The translations under genes were made by a program, and so were the position numbers. 49,237 bases of DNA from JBOFZL01 sp051655155 (GTDB lineage: Bacteria; Bacillota; Clostridia; Peptostreptococcales; Filifactoraceae). Under the pieces are notes generated by a model that ran no database searches, was not told where the DNA came from, and saw only the letters and a program-made list of their open reading frames with translations. Location of the stretch: NCBI GenBank assembly GCA_051655155.1, contig JBOFZL010000005.1:1-49237 (forward strand), read 5' to 3'. Position 1 is the first letter of the stretch, and each line of letters opens with the position of its first letter. Below are positions 32,121 to 41,270 of this stretch, piece by piece.

Positions 32121-33651
32121 TGGATTTACCTCCTGCCATCAAATATCCTAAAGTAGCTTCATCTACTTTTTCTTTGCTTAAGTCAAATATTCCTGCAACT
32201 TTTCCTTCGTATATTACGGCTATTCTATCTGCTACACTCATAACTTCATCAATTTCAAAAGAAATTAACAAAACAGCCTTCCCTTTATCCCTTTGTTCAA
32301 TTAGTGATTTATGAACAAATTCAATTGCTCCAACATCTAAACCACGTGTTGGCTGAACTGCAATAAGAAGTTCTGGATCATTTGTAACTTCTCGTGCAAT
32401 AATAACCTTTTGCTGATTTCCTCCTGACAAAGATCTAGATAACGAATTTTCACAATTACCTGGTCTAATATCAAATTCTTGAATTAATTTCTTCGTGAAA
32501 TCAATTATTTTATTTGATTTTAATATACCCCTACTGGAAAACTCTTTATTTCTAAAGTTTTCTATAACCATATTTTCTGCAACTGTAAAATCCATAACTA
32601 AACCATGCTTTTGTCTATCTTCTGGAATATTTGATATTTTGGAATTAAATATTTCCCTGGAACTTTTGTTAAACACGTCCACCCCATTTATCAATACTTT
32701 CCCAGATTCCCCTTTTCTAAGACCAGTCAGAGCTTCTATTAACTCACTTTGCCCATTACCATCAACTCCAGCAATGGCCATTATTTCACCCCTTTTAACA
32801 CTAAGGTTAAATCCATTTACTTTTTCTATTCCCCTTGCATCTTTCACTATTAGGTTTTCTATTTTAAAAACCTCTTCACCTGATTTACAAGGAGATTTTT
32901 TCACTTCTAAGCTTACATCTCTTCCTACCATCATGCTTGCAAGATCGTGAATGCTAGATTTTCCCACATCTACTGTATCTATATATTTACCTCTTCTTAT
33001 AACCGTACATCTTTCTGCTGAGCTTTTAATTTCTGAGAGCTTATGAGTTATTATTATAATAGTTTTGCCATCATCTATCAACATTTTCATAATATCTATA
33101 AGTTCGCTAATCTCCTGTGGCGTAAGCACTGCTGTTGGTTCATCTAGGATTAATATTTCTGCTCCTCTATATAACGCTTTTATAATTTCTACTCGCTGCT
33201 GCATACCTACGGAAATATCCTGTATTTTTGAATCTGGATCAACTATTAAATTATATTTATTTGATAACTCTACAATCTCTTTTTTAACAGTTTCGTGATC
33301 TAATACACCCATCCCCTTTGTTTTTTCCATTCCTAACATTACATTTTGAACAACTGTAAAGTTATCTATTAACATGAAATGCTGATGCACCATACCTATA
33401 CCATGGCTAATAGCGATATTGGGATTTTTTATATCTACCTTTTCCCCATTGATTAATATTTCGCCAATTTCCGGTTTATATAGACCATATAAAACATTCA
33501 TAAGTGTAGATTTCCCTGCACCATTTTCACCAAGAAGAGCATGGATAGTTCCTTTTTCTACTTTTAAATCTACTTTATCTAAGGCACAAAAATTCCCAAA
33601 ATACTTGGAAATTTTATGCATTTCTACGGCATATTTTTTTTCTAAGGACAT
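32101..33651 (-). CDS. nupO: Nucleoside ABC transporter ATPase (two domains)
   Basis: The 516-residue protein has two ABC domains. The first has Walker A GENGAGKST (about 41-49), signature ISVGMQQR and Walker B ILILDEPTA. The second has a changed Walker A (GVDGNGQSE), signature LSGGNQQK and LLIAVQPTRGLDVG, where Asp and Glu of Walker B are altered, as is usual for this family. It is like RbsA and YufO/NupO. It energises uptake of nucleosides bound by BmpA. Confidence 0.92.
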   Translation of the reverse strand: MSLEKKYAVEMHKISKYFGNFCALDKVDLKVEKGTIHALLGENGAGKSTLMNVLYGLYKPEIGEILINGEKVDIKNPNIAISHGIGMVHQHFMLIDNFTVVQNVMLGMEKTKGMGVLDHETVKKEIVELSNKYNLIVDPDSKIQDISVGMQQRVEIIKALYRGAEILILDEPTAVLTPQEISELIDIMKMLIDDGKTIIIITHKLSEIKSSAERCTVIRRGKYIDTVDVGKSSIHDLASMMVGRDVSLEVKKSPCKSGEEVFKIENLIVKDARGIEKVNGFNLSVKRGEIMAIAGVDGNGQSELIEALTGLRKGESGKVLINGVDVFNKSSREIFNSKISNIPEDRQKHGLVMDFTVAENMVIENFRNKEFSSRGILKSNKIIDFTKKLIQEFDIRPGNCENSLSRSLSGGNQQKVIIAREVTNDPELLIAVQPTRGLDVGAIEFVHKSLIEQRDKGKAVLLISFEIDEVMSVADRIAVIYEGKVAGIFDLSKEKVDEATLGYLMAGGKSSEKTSN

Positions 33652-33777
33652 AGTAACCTCCTTCTTATTTTTTAATTATATTATTAAATTATATAATAAA
33701 CTTGATAAATATAAAAGCAAAAGTTTATTAAAATCTTAAAAAAATCATTTTCCTTTTATCTATAAAATTTTGTATGT

Positions 33778-33814
33778 AAAAAAAGAACTGTAACGATTCA
33801 TTTCGTTACAGTTC
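33778..33814 (-). terminator. Terminator or attenuator between bmpA and nupO
   Basis: gaactgtaacga and tcgttacagttc form a perfect 12-bp stem with a T-run behind it on the minus strand. It lies between the binding protein gene and the ATPase gene and should lower transporter transcription relative to bmpA. Confidence 0.85.
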
Positions 33815-33834
33815 AAAAGATTTAAAATAATTTT

Positions 33835-34890
33835 TTATTTAAGAGAATCTACATATGTGTTAAAATCAGCTTCATTATCTGGTGCTTTAATTTCACCTTT
33901 TACAATTTTTTCTTCAACAACTTTCGCTGCATCTAATATATCTTTAGAAACATTCTTAGCTGTAGTATCAGCTATACCACAAGCTCCTTCCGCTATACCA
34001 TAAGAGATTGTTTGTCCTCCTACAGCTTTCCCTTCTTGAAGATCCTTAGATACTAGGTATATCGCTTGACCTGTATTCTTTATAACAGAAGTTATTACAT
34101 TATCAGGCGCTAAAGAATTTTGATCTCTATCTACACCTATTGCATATTTTCCTGCTTCTTTAGCTGCTTCAATAACACCAAGACCTACTCCACCAGCAGC
34201 ATGGAATACTATATCAGCTCCATTAGCATACATTGCAGTTGTTATAGCTTTTCCTTTTGCATCATCTGAGAAGCTATCAGCATACTGAACTTCAACAGTC
34301 ACATTAGTTCCTGCCTCTTTATTTGCATAAGCTACCCCTGCTCTATACCCAAATTCAAACTGGCTAATTACAATGCCCTTCATTCCACCTACAAAACCAA
34401 CTTTTCCTGTTTTACTAGCCTTTGCAGCTATATATCCTGCTACAAAAGAAGGTTCATTCGCTCTAAAAACTACACCTGTCAAATTCTCAGGAGTTTTTTC
34501 ATAAGCAAAGTCTACAATTGCATAGTGTTTATCAGGATTTGTATTTGCTGCATTCAGTACAGCGTCAGCCATCATGAAACCTACTCCCCAAACAAGATTA
34601 TTATCTTCGTCTGAAAGATTTTCTAAGTTTGGACCATAATCAGCCTCTTGCTTAGACTCAAGATACTTAACTTCATATCCTAGTTCTGCTTGAGCTTTTT
34701 GTAACCCTTCCCAAGCGGATTGATTGAACGCTTGGTCATTAACTCCACCAACATCTGTTGCCATAGCTACCTTAAACTTTGTATCTCCCTTAGTTCCTTC
34801 GCCTGTTGTAGCTGCTTCTTCTTTAGGTTTACAAGCTGCAAGAGAAAATACCATTACTCCAGCAAGAACTGCTGCTAAAAATCTCTTCAT
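33835..34890 (-). CDS. bmpA: Nucleoside-binding lipoprotein, BmpA family
   Basis: The start is ATG 34890 (GGAGG upstream; the TTG two codons earlier is less likely). The signal peptide ends in lipobox SLAAC, giving Cys20 as lipid anchor. The 351-residue protein has the BMP family core: ATDVGGVNDQAFNQSAWEGL, GVVFRANEPSFVAGYIAA, GKVGFVGGMKGIVISQFEFG and YAIGVDRDQNSLAPDNVITS. It binds nucleosides outside the membrane and passes them to nupOPQ. Confidence 0.93.
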   Translation of the reverse strand: MKRFLAAVLAGVMVFSLAACKPKEEAATTGEGTKGDTKFKVAMATDVGGVNDQAFNQSAWEGLQKAQAELGYEVKYLESKQEADYGPNLENLSDEDNNLVWGVGFMMADAVLNAANTNPDKHYAIVDFAYEKTPENLTGVVFRANEPSFVAGYIAAKASKTGKVGFVGGMKGIVISQFEFGYRAGVAYANKEAGTNVTVEVQYADSFSDDAKGKAITTAMYANGADIVFHAAGGVGLGVIEAAKEAGKYAIGVDRDQNSLAPDNVITSVIKNTGQAIYLVSKDLQEGKAVGGQTISYGIAEGACGIADTTAKNVSKDILDAAKVVEEKIVKGEIKAPDNEADFNTYVDSLK

Positions 34891-34943
34891 TTTCAAAATC
34901 CTCCTTCAAAATAAATATAATTTAAAACCATACTTCACTTAAA

Positions 34944-34972
34944 ATAATATAACGTTTTTCTCAATTTTACAA
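34944..34972 (-). promoter_or_regulatory. bmpA promoter
   Basis: TTGTAA (34967-34972) and TATTAT (34944-34949) are 17 bases apart in the gap between deoD and bmpA. The transporter genes can thus be read separately from the salvage genes. Confidence 0.6.
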
Positions 34973-34979
34973 GGAAAAT

Positions 34980-35687
34980 TTATGCAATTTCTAAGGCAAT
35001 TTCCATCATTTTTGTAAATGTATTTTGTCTTTCTTCTGATGTACATTTTTCTCCTTTGAAAATATGATCAGAGATTGTCAATAGGCAAAGTGCAGACTTT
35101 CCTAGTCTTGCTGCATTCATATAAAGAGCTGCCGCTTCCATCTCTACTGCCATTACTCCCATTTTAGCCCATTGCTTAAATGCATCTTCATCATCACAAT
35201 AGAAAGCGTCATCGCTTAATATGTTTCCTACATTTAATTTTACTCCCTTTTCTTTAGCGACATCGTCAGCCTTTCTTAGAAGATCAAAACTTGCAATCGG
35301 AGCAAAAGTTCCTGGAAGTTTATATTGGCTAGCGAAGTTTGACGTAGTACAAGCTCCCACTCCTGCCACTATATCTCTAAGATTTATATTTTCTGAAATA
35401 GATCCAGCAGTTCCAATTCTTATTATACTTTCAACCCCGTAGAAACTAAATAACTCATAAGAATAAATTCCTATAGATGGTATACCCATTCCTGAACCCA
35501 TAACAGAAACCTTTTTACCATTATAATATCCTGTGTATCCAAACATATTTCTTACTGTATTAAAGCAAGTAACATCTGTTAAGAATGTTTCTGCTATAAA
35601 TTTTGCTCTAAGCGGATCTCCTGGCATAAGTACAGTTTTCGCTATTTCTCCTGCTTTTGCTTCAATATGTGCAGTTGGTATTGACAT
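34980..35687 (-). CDS. deoD: Purine nucleoside phosphorylase
   Basis: The start is ATG 35687 after AAGGTGAT; this gives 235 residues, the standard length. MSIPTAHIEAKAGEIAKTVL, MPGDPLRAKFIAE, GMGIPSIGIYSYELF, IIRIGTAGS and VMAVEMEAAALYM are hallmarks of the hexameric DeoD type. It splits purine nucleosides with phosphate into base and (deoxy)ribose-1-phosphate. It follows deoC with 13 bases between. Confidence 0.95.
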   Translation of the reverse strand: MSIPTAHIEAKAGEIAKTVLMPGDPLRAKFIAETFLTDVTCFNTVRNMFGYTGYYNGKKVSVMGSGMGIPSIGIYSYELFSFYGVESIIRIGTAGSISENINLRDIVAGVGACTTSNFASQYKLPGTFAPIASFDLLRKADDVAKEKGVKLNVGNILSDDAFYCDDEDAFKQWAKMGVMAVEMEAAALYMNAARLGKSALCLLTISDHIFKGEKCTSEERQNTFTKMMEIALEIA

Positions 35688-35700
35688 TTTTATCACCTTG

Positions 35701-36366
35701 CTAATATCCATTAGCCCTTTCATTTTTTAAAATTTTAATTATTCGACTTGTTCCCAGTCTTTCTGCCCCTAGATTTATGAACGTTTCTGCATCTTCTATG
35801 CTAGTTATTCCTCCGGCAGCTTTAATTTTAACCTTATCCCCTAAATTATCTGAGAATAATTTTACATCTTCAAAAGTTGCTCCCCCTGCAGAAAAACCTG
35901 TTGAAGTTTTGATATAGTCTGCTCCTGCATCAGTAACTAAATTACACATCTTAATTTTCTCTTCATCTGTAAGTAAAGCTGTTTCTATTATAACCTTTAA
36001 AATTTTAGTTCCCACGGCAGCTTTAATAAGAGAAATTTCCAATTGAATATTTGAATACCTCTTGTCTTTAAGATCTCCAACATTAATTACCATATCAACC
36101 TCATCAGCACCATTTTCTATTGCATCCTTCGCTTCAAATACTTTTGATTCTGTGGTTGAATATCCATTTGGAAATCCTATAACAGTACAGATGGAAAGTT
36201 TATCTCCTGTATATTCTTTAGCACGCTTTACAAAACTTGCAGGAATACAAGCTGAAGCTACCTCATACTCCATAGCATCATCTAAAACCTCTTTTATTTG
36301 CCTCCAAGTAGAATCTACCCCTAGTATCGTATGATCTACCTTGGATAATACTTCTTTAATATCCAT
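35701..36366 (-). CDS. deoC: Deoxyribose-phosphate aldolase
   Basis: The start is ATG 36366 after AAGGAG, giving 221 residues. The Schiff-base lysine is in YIKTSTGFSAGGATFED and the second lysine in KVKIKAAGGI; GADEVDMVINVGDLKD and LKVIIETALLTDEEK are also typical. It converts deoxyribose-5-phosphate to acetaldehyde and glyceraldehyde-3-phosphate, completing deoxynucleoside breakdown. A longer frame from 36414 overlaps udk and lacks a site. Confidence 0.95.
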   Translation of the reverse strand: MDIKEVLSKVDHTILGVDSTWRQIKEVLDDAMEYEVASACIPASFVKRAKEYTGDKLSICTVIGFPNGYSTTESKVFEAKDAIENGADEVDMVINVGDLKDKRYSNIQLEISLIKAAVGTKILKVIIETALLTDEEKIKMCNLVTDAGADYIKTSTGFSAGGATFEDVKLFSDNLGDKVKIKAAGGITSIEDAETFINLGAERLGTSRIIKILKNERANGY

Positions 36367-36367
36367 A

Positions 36368-37000
36368 CTATTTCTCCTTATCTTTATGATACAAAAAGTA
36401 ACTGATCTTATCATTTATCATACTTATTGCTACATGATTCATTCCACCTTCAGGAACTATGATATCCGCATTTTTTTTGCTAGGTTCAACAAAAGCTTCA
36501 TGCATAGGTTTAACAGTATCAAAATATTGACCTACTACAGATTCAATACTCCTTCCTCTTTCGACTGTATCTCTCAAAAGTCTTCTTGCGAAACGAACAT
36601 CTCCATCTGTATCAACGAATATTCTAATATCCATAGAATCTACAAGCCGTTTATCCTCAAATATCAATATCCCTTCTAATATAACAACTTTTTTAGGTAT
36701 CTCTATCACAGTTTCTTTCGCTCTATTGTGATCTGCAAAGTCGTAAACTGGTCTCTCTATTTCTTTTAAATTTTTTAAGTCTCCTAGATGTCTTACTAGC
36801 AAATCCGTTTCAAAAGCGTTCGGATGATCATAATTTAATTTACACCGTTCTTCAAAGCTTATGTCATCGTGAGCTTTATAATAATAGTCGTGGCTAAGTA
36901 GCAGAGTCTCCTCTTGAAAGGTTTCTTTTATTTTTTTTGCTAAAGTTGTTTTGCCAGATCCTGAACCGCCAGCAATACCTATAATTAATGCCTTTTCCAA
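36368..37000 (-). CDS. udk: Uridine kinase
   Basis: Translation probably starts at TTG 37000, six bases after AAGGAGG, giving 210 residues. Walker A is GGSGSGKT (about residues 11-18); LLSHDYYYKAHDDISFEE and NYDHPNAFETDLL are uridine kinase signatures. It phosphorylates uridine and cytidine. It is the first gene of the salvage group and overlaps the deoC ribosome binding site. The Tn916-like element is inserted about 130 bases upstream. Confidence 0.92.
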   Translation of the reverse strand: MEKALIIGIAGGSGSGKTTLAKKIKETFQEETLLLSHDYYYKAHDDISFEERCKLNYDHPNAFETDLLVRHLGDLKNLKEIERPVYDFADHNRAKETVIEIPKKVVILEGILIFEDKRLVDSMDIRIFVDTDGDVRFARRLLRDTVERGRSIESVVGQYFDTVKPMHEAFVEPSKKNADIIVPEGGMNHVAISMINDKISYFLYHKDKEK

Positions 37001-37077
37001 AACTTCCTCCTTGAACCTCAAAATAATAATATCTATCCTTTTCCTAATGTTAACTTCATCTAAAGTATACAAGTTTA

Positions 37078-37083
37078 ATTATA
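37078..37083 (-). promoter_or_regulatory. Likely -10 box of the udk promoter
   Basis: TATAAT on the minus strand about 80 bases before udk; no good -35 box at 17 bases. The element junction lies about 45 bases further upstream, so the -10 region of the promoter survives. Confidence 0.45.
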
Positions 37084-37106
37084 TCCATAATTACAAATAC
37101 TATTTT

Positions 37107-37125
37107 AACATAGAATTTCTATGTT
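37107..37125. promoter_or_regulatory. 19-base palindrome upstream of udk
   Basis: aacatagaa-t-ttctatgtt is a perfect palindrome between the udk promoter and the Tn916-like end. It looks like a repressor operator for the nucleoside genes, cut off from any further upstream sequence by the insertion. Confidence 0.5.
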
Positions 37126-37216
37126 GATAATATTTTTATCATTAAAAATAGCATAAAAATCTAGTTATCCGCATAAAAACTGGACTTATCACACTTTATC
37201 AAGGTCAAAACCACTC

Positions 37217-37238
37217 AATTTACTACTAATTTACTACT
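37217..37238. repeat. Integrase arm-binding direct repeats
   Basis: Two adjacent copies of aatttactact near the left end match the DR-2 type sites bound by the N-terminal domain of Tn916 Int. Confidence 0.75.
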
Positions 37239-37322
37239 TATGAATGAGCTTTGATACGACGATTTATCCTTGAAAAGTGAAGATATAAAGATACTTCCAA
37301 TAAAATTTGAATATTTAATAGG

Positions 37323-37357
37323 TAGACACTTCAAAAAATGAGGTGTCTATTTTTTTA
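37323..37357 (+). terminator. Terminator before orf24
   Basis: tagacacttca/tgaggtgtcta make an 11-bp stem followed by seven T on the plus strand. It limits transcription entering the conjugation genes before excision. Confidence 0.8.
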
Positions 37358-37382
37358 CCCGATTTTGAAAGGAAGTGAACTT

Positions 37383-37457
37383 ATGAAAACAAAAAATCAA
37401 GAATCAAAAGGTCGTTCCCCACTCTTTAAGACCATCAAACATTCATTCAGCCAATAA
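37383..37457 (+). CDS. orf24: Tn916 Orf24 (24 aa)
   Basis: The frame MKTKNQESKGRSPLFKTIKH ends in SFSQ and follows a GGAAGTG site. It is the small basic peptide gene at the start of the Tn916 transfer region. Function is unknown. Confidence 0.6.
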   Translation: MKTKNQESKGRSPLFKTIKHSFSQ

Positions 37458-37479
37458 AAAAGAAAGGATAGGTAAAAAT

Positions 37480-37794
37480 ATGGAACTTAAATTTGTGATT
37501 CCCAACATGGAAAAAACATTCGGCAATTTAGAATTTGCTGGCGAGGATAAAGTCGTTCAGCGAAGAATCAACGGACGGCTAACTGTCTTATCAAGAAGCT
37601 ATAATCTCTATTCTGATGTTCAAAGAGCAGATGATATTGTGGTGGTGCTTCCTGCTGAAGCTGGCGAAAAACATTTCGGCTTTGAGGAACGTGTGAAGTT
37701 AGTCAATCCACGTATTACCGCAGAGGGCTACAAAATCGGCACTCGTGGTTTTACAAATTACCTTTTACATGCTGACGACATGATAAAAGAATAA
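37480..37794 (+). CDS. orf23: Tn916 Orf23, HelP-like helicase processivity factor
   Basis: The 104-residue protein (MELKFVIPNMEKTFGNLEFA) belongs to the YdcP family together with Orf22. In ICEBs1 the related HelP helps the PcrA helicase unwind element DNA during transfer and rolling-circle replication; the same role is expected here. It has an AGAAAGGA site. Confidence 0.88.
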   Translation: MELKFVIPNMEKTFGNLEFAGEDKVVQRRINGRLTVLSRSYNLYSDVQRADDIVVVLPAEAGEKHFGFEERVKLVNPRITAEGYKIGTRGFTNYLLHADDMIKE

Positions 37795-37809
37795 AGAAAG
37801 AGAGGAAAA

Positions 37810-38196
37810 ATGATGAGATTAGCAAATGGCATTGTATTAGATAAAGACACGACTTTTGGAGAATTGAAATTCTCTGCTCTACGTCGTGAAGTGAGAATCC
37901 AAAATGAAGACGGGTCGGTTTCAGATGAAATCAAGGAACGTACCTATGACTTAAAATCCAAAGGACAAGGACGCATGATTCAAGTAAGTATTCCTGCCAG
38001 CGTGCCTTTGAAAGAGTTTGATTATAACGCACGGGTGGAACTTATCAATCCCATTGCGGACACCGTTGCTACTGCCACCTATCAAGGAGCAGATGTTGAC
38101 TGGTATATCAAGGCAGACGATATTGTGCTGACAAAGGATTCTAGTTCATTCAAAGCTCAACCACAAGCAAAGAAAGAACCGACACAAGACAAATAG
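37810..38196 (+). CDS. orf22: Tn916 Orf22, HelP-like helicase processivity factor
   Basis: The 128-residue protein (MMRLANGIVLDKDTTFGELK) is a YdcP-family paralogue of Orf23, sharing the 'FGxLxFxxxR' start and the VELINP/VKLVNP strand. Both proteins probably bind single-stranded element DNA with the helicase. The C terminus is polar and lysine/glutamine-rich. Confidence 0.88.
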   Translation: MMRLANGIVLDKDTTFGELKFSALRREVRIQNEDGSVSDEIKERTYDLKSKGQGRMIQVSIPASVPLKEFDYNARVELINPIADTVATATYQGADVDWYIKADDIVLTKDSSSFKAQPQAKKEPTQDK

Positions 38197-38224
38197 TCGC
38201 TAGGTAGAAAGGAGACTTTTTCGC

Positions 38225-39610
38225 ATGAAACAGCGTGGTAAAAGGATTCGCCCATCTGGTAAAGATTTAGTCTTTCATTTTACGATAGCGTCACTCCTGC
38301 CTGTTTTCCTGCTGGTTGTCGGACTGTTTCATGTGAAGACAATCCAGCAGATCAACTGGCAGGATTTTAACCTATCACAAGCAGATAAGATTGACATTCC
38401 CTATTTAATTATCAGTTTCAGTGTCGCAATTCTTATCTGCTTGCTGGTAGCGTTTGTATTCAAACGGGTTCGCTATGATACGGTTAAACAACTTTACCAC
38501 CGTCAAAAACTGGCAAAGATGATACTTGAAAACAAGTGGTATGAATCTGAACAGGTCAAAACAGAGGGTTTCTTTAAAGATAGTGCTGGTCGTACAAAGG
38601 AAAAGATAACCTACTTCCCTAAAATGTATTATCGACTTAAAAATGGCTTGATACAGATACGGGTGGAAATCACGCTGGGAAAATATCAAGACCAACTCTT
38701 ACACTTGGAAAAGAAATTAGAGAGTGGCTTGTACTGTGAGCTGACGGATAAAGAGTTAAAGGATTCCTATGTGGAATATACTTTGCTCTATGACACCATA
38801 GCCAGTCGTATTTCTATTGATGAAGTAGAAGCTAAAGATGGTAAACTTCGCTTAATGAAAAACGTATGGTGGGAATATGATAAGCTCCCTCATATGTTGA
38901 TTGCTGGTGGTACAGGTGGCGGTAAAACTTACTTTATACTGACACTGATTGAAGCCTTGCTTCATACAGATTCAAAACTGTATATTCTTGACCCGAAAAA
39001 TGCTGATCTTGCGGACTTAGGTTCTGTGATGGCAAATGTCTACTATAGAAAAGAAGACTTGCTTTCTTGCATTGAAACATTCTATGAAGAAATGATGAAA
39101 CGTAGTGAGGAAATGAAGCAGATGAAGAACTATAAGACTGGCAAAAATTATGCTTACTTAGGTCTCCCGGCACACTTCTTAATCTTTGATGAATACGTCG
39201 CTTTCATGGAAATGCTGGGAACAAAAGAAAACACCGCAGTTATGAATAAGCTGAAACAGATTGTCATGTTAGGTCGTCAAGCTGGCTTCTTTCTAATACT
39301 GGCTTGTCAACGTCCAGACGCAAAATATTTAGGCGACGGAATCCGTGATCAGTTTAATTTCAGAGTGGCTTTAGGTCGTATGTCTGAAATGGGCTATGGC
39401 ATGATGTTTGGCAGTGACGTACAAAAGGATTTCTTCTTAAAGCGAATCAAAGGTCGTGGCTATGTTGATGTAGGAACAAGTGTCATATCAGAGTTTTATA
39501 CTCCCCTTGTACCAAAAGGATATGATTTCTTGGAGGAAATTAAAAAGTTATCCAACAGCAGACAGTCCACGCAGGCGACGTGCGAAGCGGAAGTCGCAGG
39601 TGTGGACTGA
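38225..39610 (+). CDS. orf21: Tn916 Orf21, FtsK/SpoIIIE-type coupling protein
   Basis: The 461-residue ATPase has two N-terminal membrane segments (about 18-38 and 56-78), Walker A AGGTGGGKTYF, Walker B FLIFDEYVAFM and the FtsK segment LACQRPDAKYLG. It links the relaxase-DNA complex to the mating channel. A GAAAGGAG site lies before the ATG. The oriT follows its stop codon. Confidence 0.95.
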   Translation: MKQRGKRIRPSGKDLVFHFTIASLLPVFLLVVGLFHVKTIQQINWQDFNLSQADKIDIPYLIISFSVAILICLLVAFVFKRVRYDTVKQLYHRQKLAKMILENKWYESEQVKTEGFFKDSAGRTKEKITYFPKMYYRLKNGLIQIRVEITLGKYQDQLLHLEKKLESGLYCELTDKELKDSYVEYTLLYDTIASRISIDEVEAKDGKLRLMKNVWWEYDKLPHMLIAGGTGGGKTYFILTLIEALLHTDSKLYILDPKNADLADLGSVMANVYYRKEDLLSCIETFYEEMMKRSEEMKQMKNYKTGKNYAYLGLPAHFLIFDEYVAFMEMLGTKENTAVMNKLKQIVMLGRQAGFFLILACQRPDAKYLGDGIRDQFNFRVALGRMSEMGYGMMFGSDVQKDFFLKRIKGRGYVDVGTSVISEFYTPLVPKGYDFLEEIKKLSNSRQSTQATCEAEVAGVD

Positions 39611-39680
39611 TCTTGCTGGCTGGTGTGGCAATAGCCACGCCAGCACTTAACCCCCCGTATCTAACAGGGGGGTACAAATC
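39611..39680 (+). other. oriT: Origin of transfer (oriT)
   Basis: Between orf21 and orf20 there is the inverted repeat tgctggc...gccagca (39614-39645) and then cccccc-gtatctaaca-gggggg (39651-39672), as in the oriT of Tn916. The relaxase Orf20 nicks here with help from Int. In Tn916 the same site also serves as a rolling-circle origin. Confidence 0.85.
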
Positions 39681-39743
39681 GACAGGAAACAGTCAAAAAA
39701 ACATTAGAAAATCCTTTGGTTACAAGGGATTTACAAAATTTCA

Positions 39744-39785
39744 GCGTATGTCAAATGGGCTTTAAAAGTTGACATACGCCTTTTT
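39744..39785 (+). terminator. Hairpin before orf20
   Basis: gcgtatgtcaa/ttgacatacgc form an 11-bp stem followed by CTTTTTG, 8 bases before the orf20 start. It can act as terminator or attenuator in front of the relaxase gene. Confidence 0.65.
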
Positions 39786-39787
39786 GA

Positions 39788-40993
39788 TTGGAGGGATTTT
39801 TACTGAATGAACAAACTTGGTTACAGCATTTAAAAGAAAAACGCTTGGCTTATGGACTATCTCAAAACCGTTTAGCTGTTGCGACTGGTATTACAAGGCA
39901 GTATCTAAGCGATATTGAAACAGGAAAAGTCAAGCCATCAGAGGATTTACAGCAGTCCCTTTGGGAAGCTCTGGAACGCTTCAATCCCGACGCTCCCCTT
40001 GAAATGCTGTTTGATTATGTAAGAATTCGCTTTCCGACAACAGACGTACAGCAGGTGGTCGAAAACATCTTACAACTGAAACTGTCCTATTTTCTTCATG
40101 AGGACTATGGTTTCTATTCTTATTCAGAGCATTATGCTTTAGGCGACATATTCGTCCTTTGCTCCCATGAACTGGACAAAGGAGTTCTGGTGGAATTGAA
40201 AGGTCGTGGGTGCAGACAATTTGAAAGCTATCTTCTGGCACAACAAAGAAGCTGGTATGAGTTCTTTATGGACGTTTTGGTGGCTGGCGGTGTGATGAAA
40301 CGCCTTGACCTTGCCATTAACGATAAGACAGGGATTTTAAATATCCCTGTACTCACTGAAAAGTGCCAACAGGAAGAATGTATCTCCGTCTTCCGCAGTT
40401 TTAAAAGCTATCGCAGTGGCGAACTGGTACGCAAAGAGGAAAAGGAATGTATGGGAAACACCCTCTATATCGGTTCATTACAAAGTGAAGTTTATTTCTG
40501 TATCTATGAAAAGGACTACGAGCAGTACAAGAAAAATGATATTCCCATTGAAGACGCAGAAGTAAAAAACCGTTTTGAGATTCGATTGAAAAATGAGCGT
40601 GCCTATTATGCAGTCCGTGATTTACTCGTCTATGACAATCCAGAGCATACCGCCTTTAAAATTATCAATCGGTATATCCGTTTTGTAGATAAAGACGATT
40701 CCAAACCTCGTTCTGATTGGAAACTGAATGAAGAATGGGCTTGGTTTATTGGGAACAATCGTGAACGATTAAAACTAACCACAAAACCAGAGCCTTACTC
40801 CTTCCAAAGGACGCTGAACTGGCTATCTCATCAAGTTGCCCCGACCTTAAAGGTTGCGATTAAACTTGATGAAATCAACCAGACGCAGGTTGTAAAAGAC
40901 ATTCTCGACCATGCGAAACTGACAGACCGACACAAGCAGATTTTGAAGCAACAGTCAGTAAAAGAACAGGACGTGATAACAACAAAAAAATAA
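39788..40993 (+). CDS. orf20: Tn916 Orf20, relaxase (MobT / Rep_trans)
   Basis: The 401-residue protein is read from TTG 39788; the real start could be a few codons later, since GGAGG lies within the first codons. An XRE helix-turn-helix (LAYGLSQNRLAVATGITRQY) precedes the Rep_trans relaxase domain (LDLAINDKTGILNIPVLTEK, FEIRLKNERAYYAVRDLL). It nicks oriT, stays bound to the 5' end and drives rolling-circle replication. Confidence 0.93.
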   Translation: MEGFLLNEQTWLQHLKEKRLAYGLSQNRLAVATGITRQYLSDIETGKVKPSEDLQQSLWEALERFNPDAPLEMLFDYVRIRFPTTDVQQVVENILQLKLSYFLHEDYGFYSYSEHYALGDIFVLCSHELDKGVLVELKGRGCRQFESYLLAQQRSWYEFFMDVLVAGGVMKRLDLAINDKTGILNIPVLTEKCQQEECISVFRSFKSYRSGELVRKEEKECMGNTLYIGSLQSEVYFCIYEKDYEQYKKNDIPIEDAEVKNRFEIRLKNERAYYAVRDLLVYDNPEHTAFKIINRYIRFVDKDDSKPRSDWKLNEEWAWFIGNNRERLKLTTKPEPYSFQRTLNWLSHQVAPTLKVAIKLDEINQTQVVKDILDHAKLTDRHKQILKQQSVKEQDVITTKK

Positions 40994-41035
40994 CTCAAAT
41001 ACAAATTCATTGAATATAGAGAGGAGAACATTTTT

Positions 41036-41257
41036 ATGAATTTTGGACAAAACCTTTATAACTGGTTTCTATCAAACGCTCAATCACTGGTGCTTTTAGC
41101 AATCGTTGTGATTGGCTTGTATCTTGGCTTCAAGCGTGAGTTTAGCAAACTGATTGGCTTTTTAATTATTGCGATTATTGCGGTTGGCTTAGTCTTCAAC
41201 GCTGCTGGAGTAAAAGACATTTTACTAGAGCTATTCAATCGCATTATTGGTGCTTAA
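41036..41257 (+). CDS. orf19: Tn916 Orf19, small membrane protein
   Basis: The 73-residue protein has two membrane segments (18-34 and 42-58) and belongs to the conserved small mating-pore proteins of Tn916/ICEBs1 (TcpD-like). It has GAGGAG before the ATG. Confidence 0.85.
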   Translation: MNFGQNLYNWFLSNAQSLVLLAIVVIGLYLGFKREFSKLIGFLIIAIIAVGLVFNAAGVKDILLELFNRIIGA

Positions 41258-41270
41258 ATAAAACCGTTCT

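Noticed and set aside
34897..34979. Possible purine riboswitch upstream of bmpA
   Set aside because: The gap is too short and has no aptamer-like stems; only an ordinary promoter is visible.
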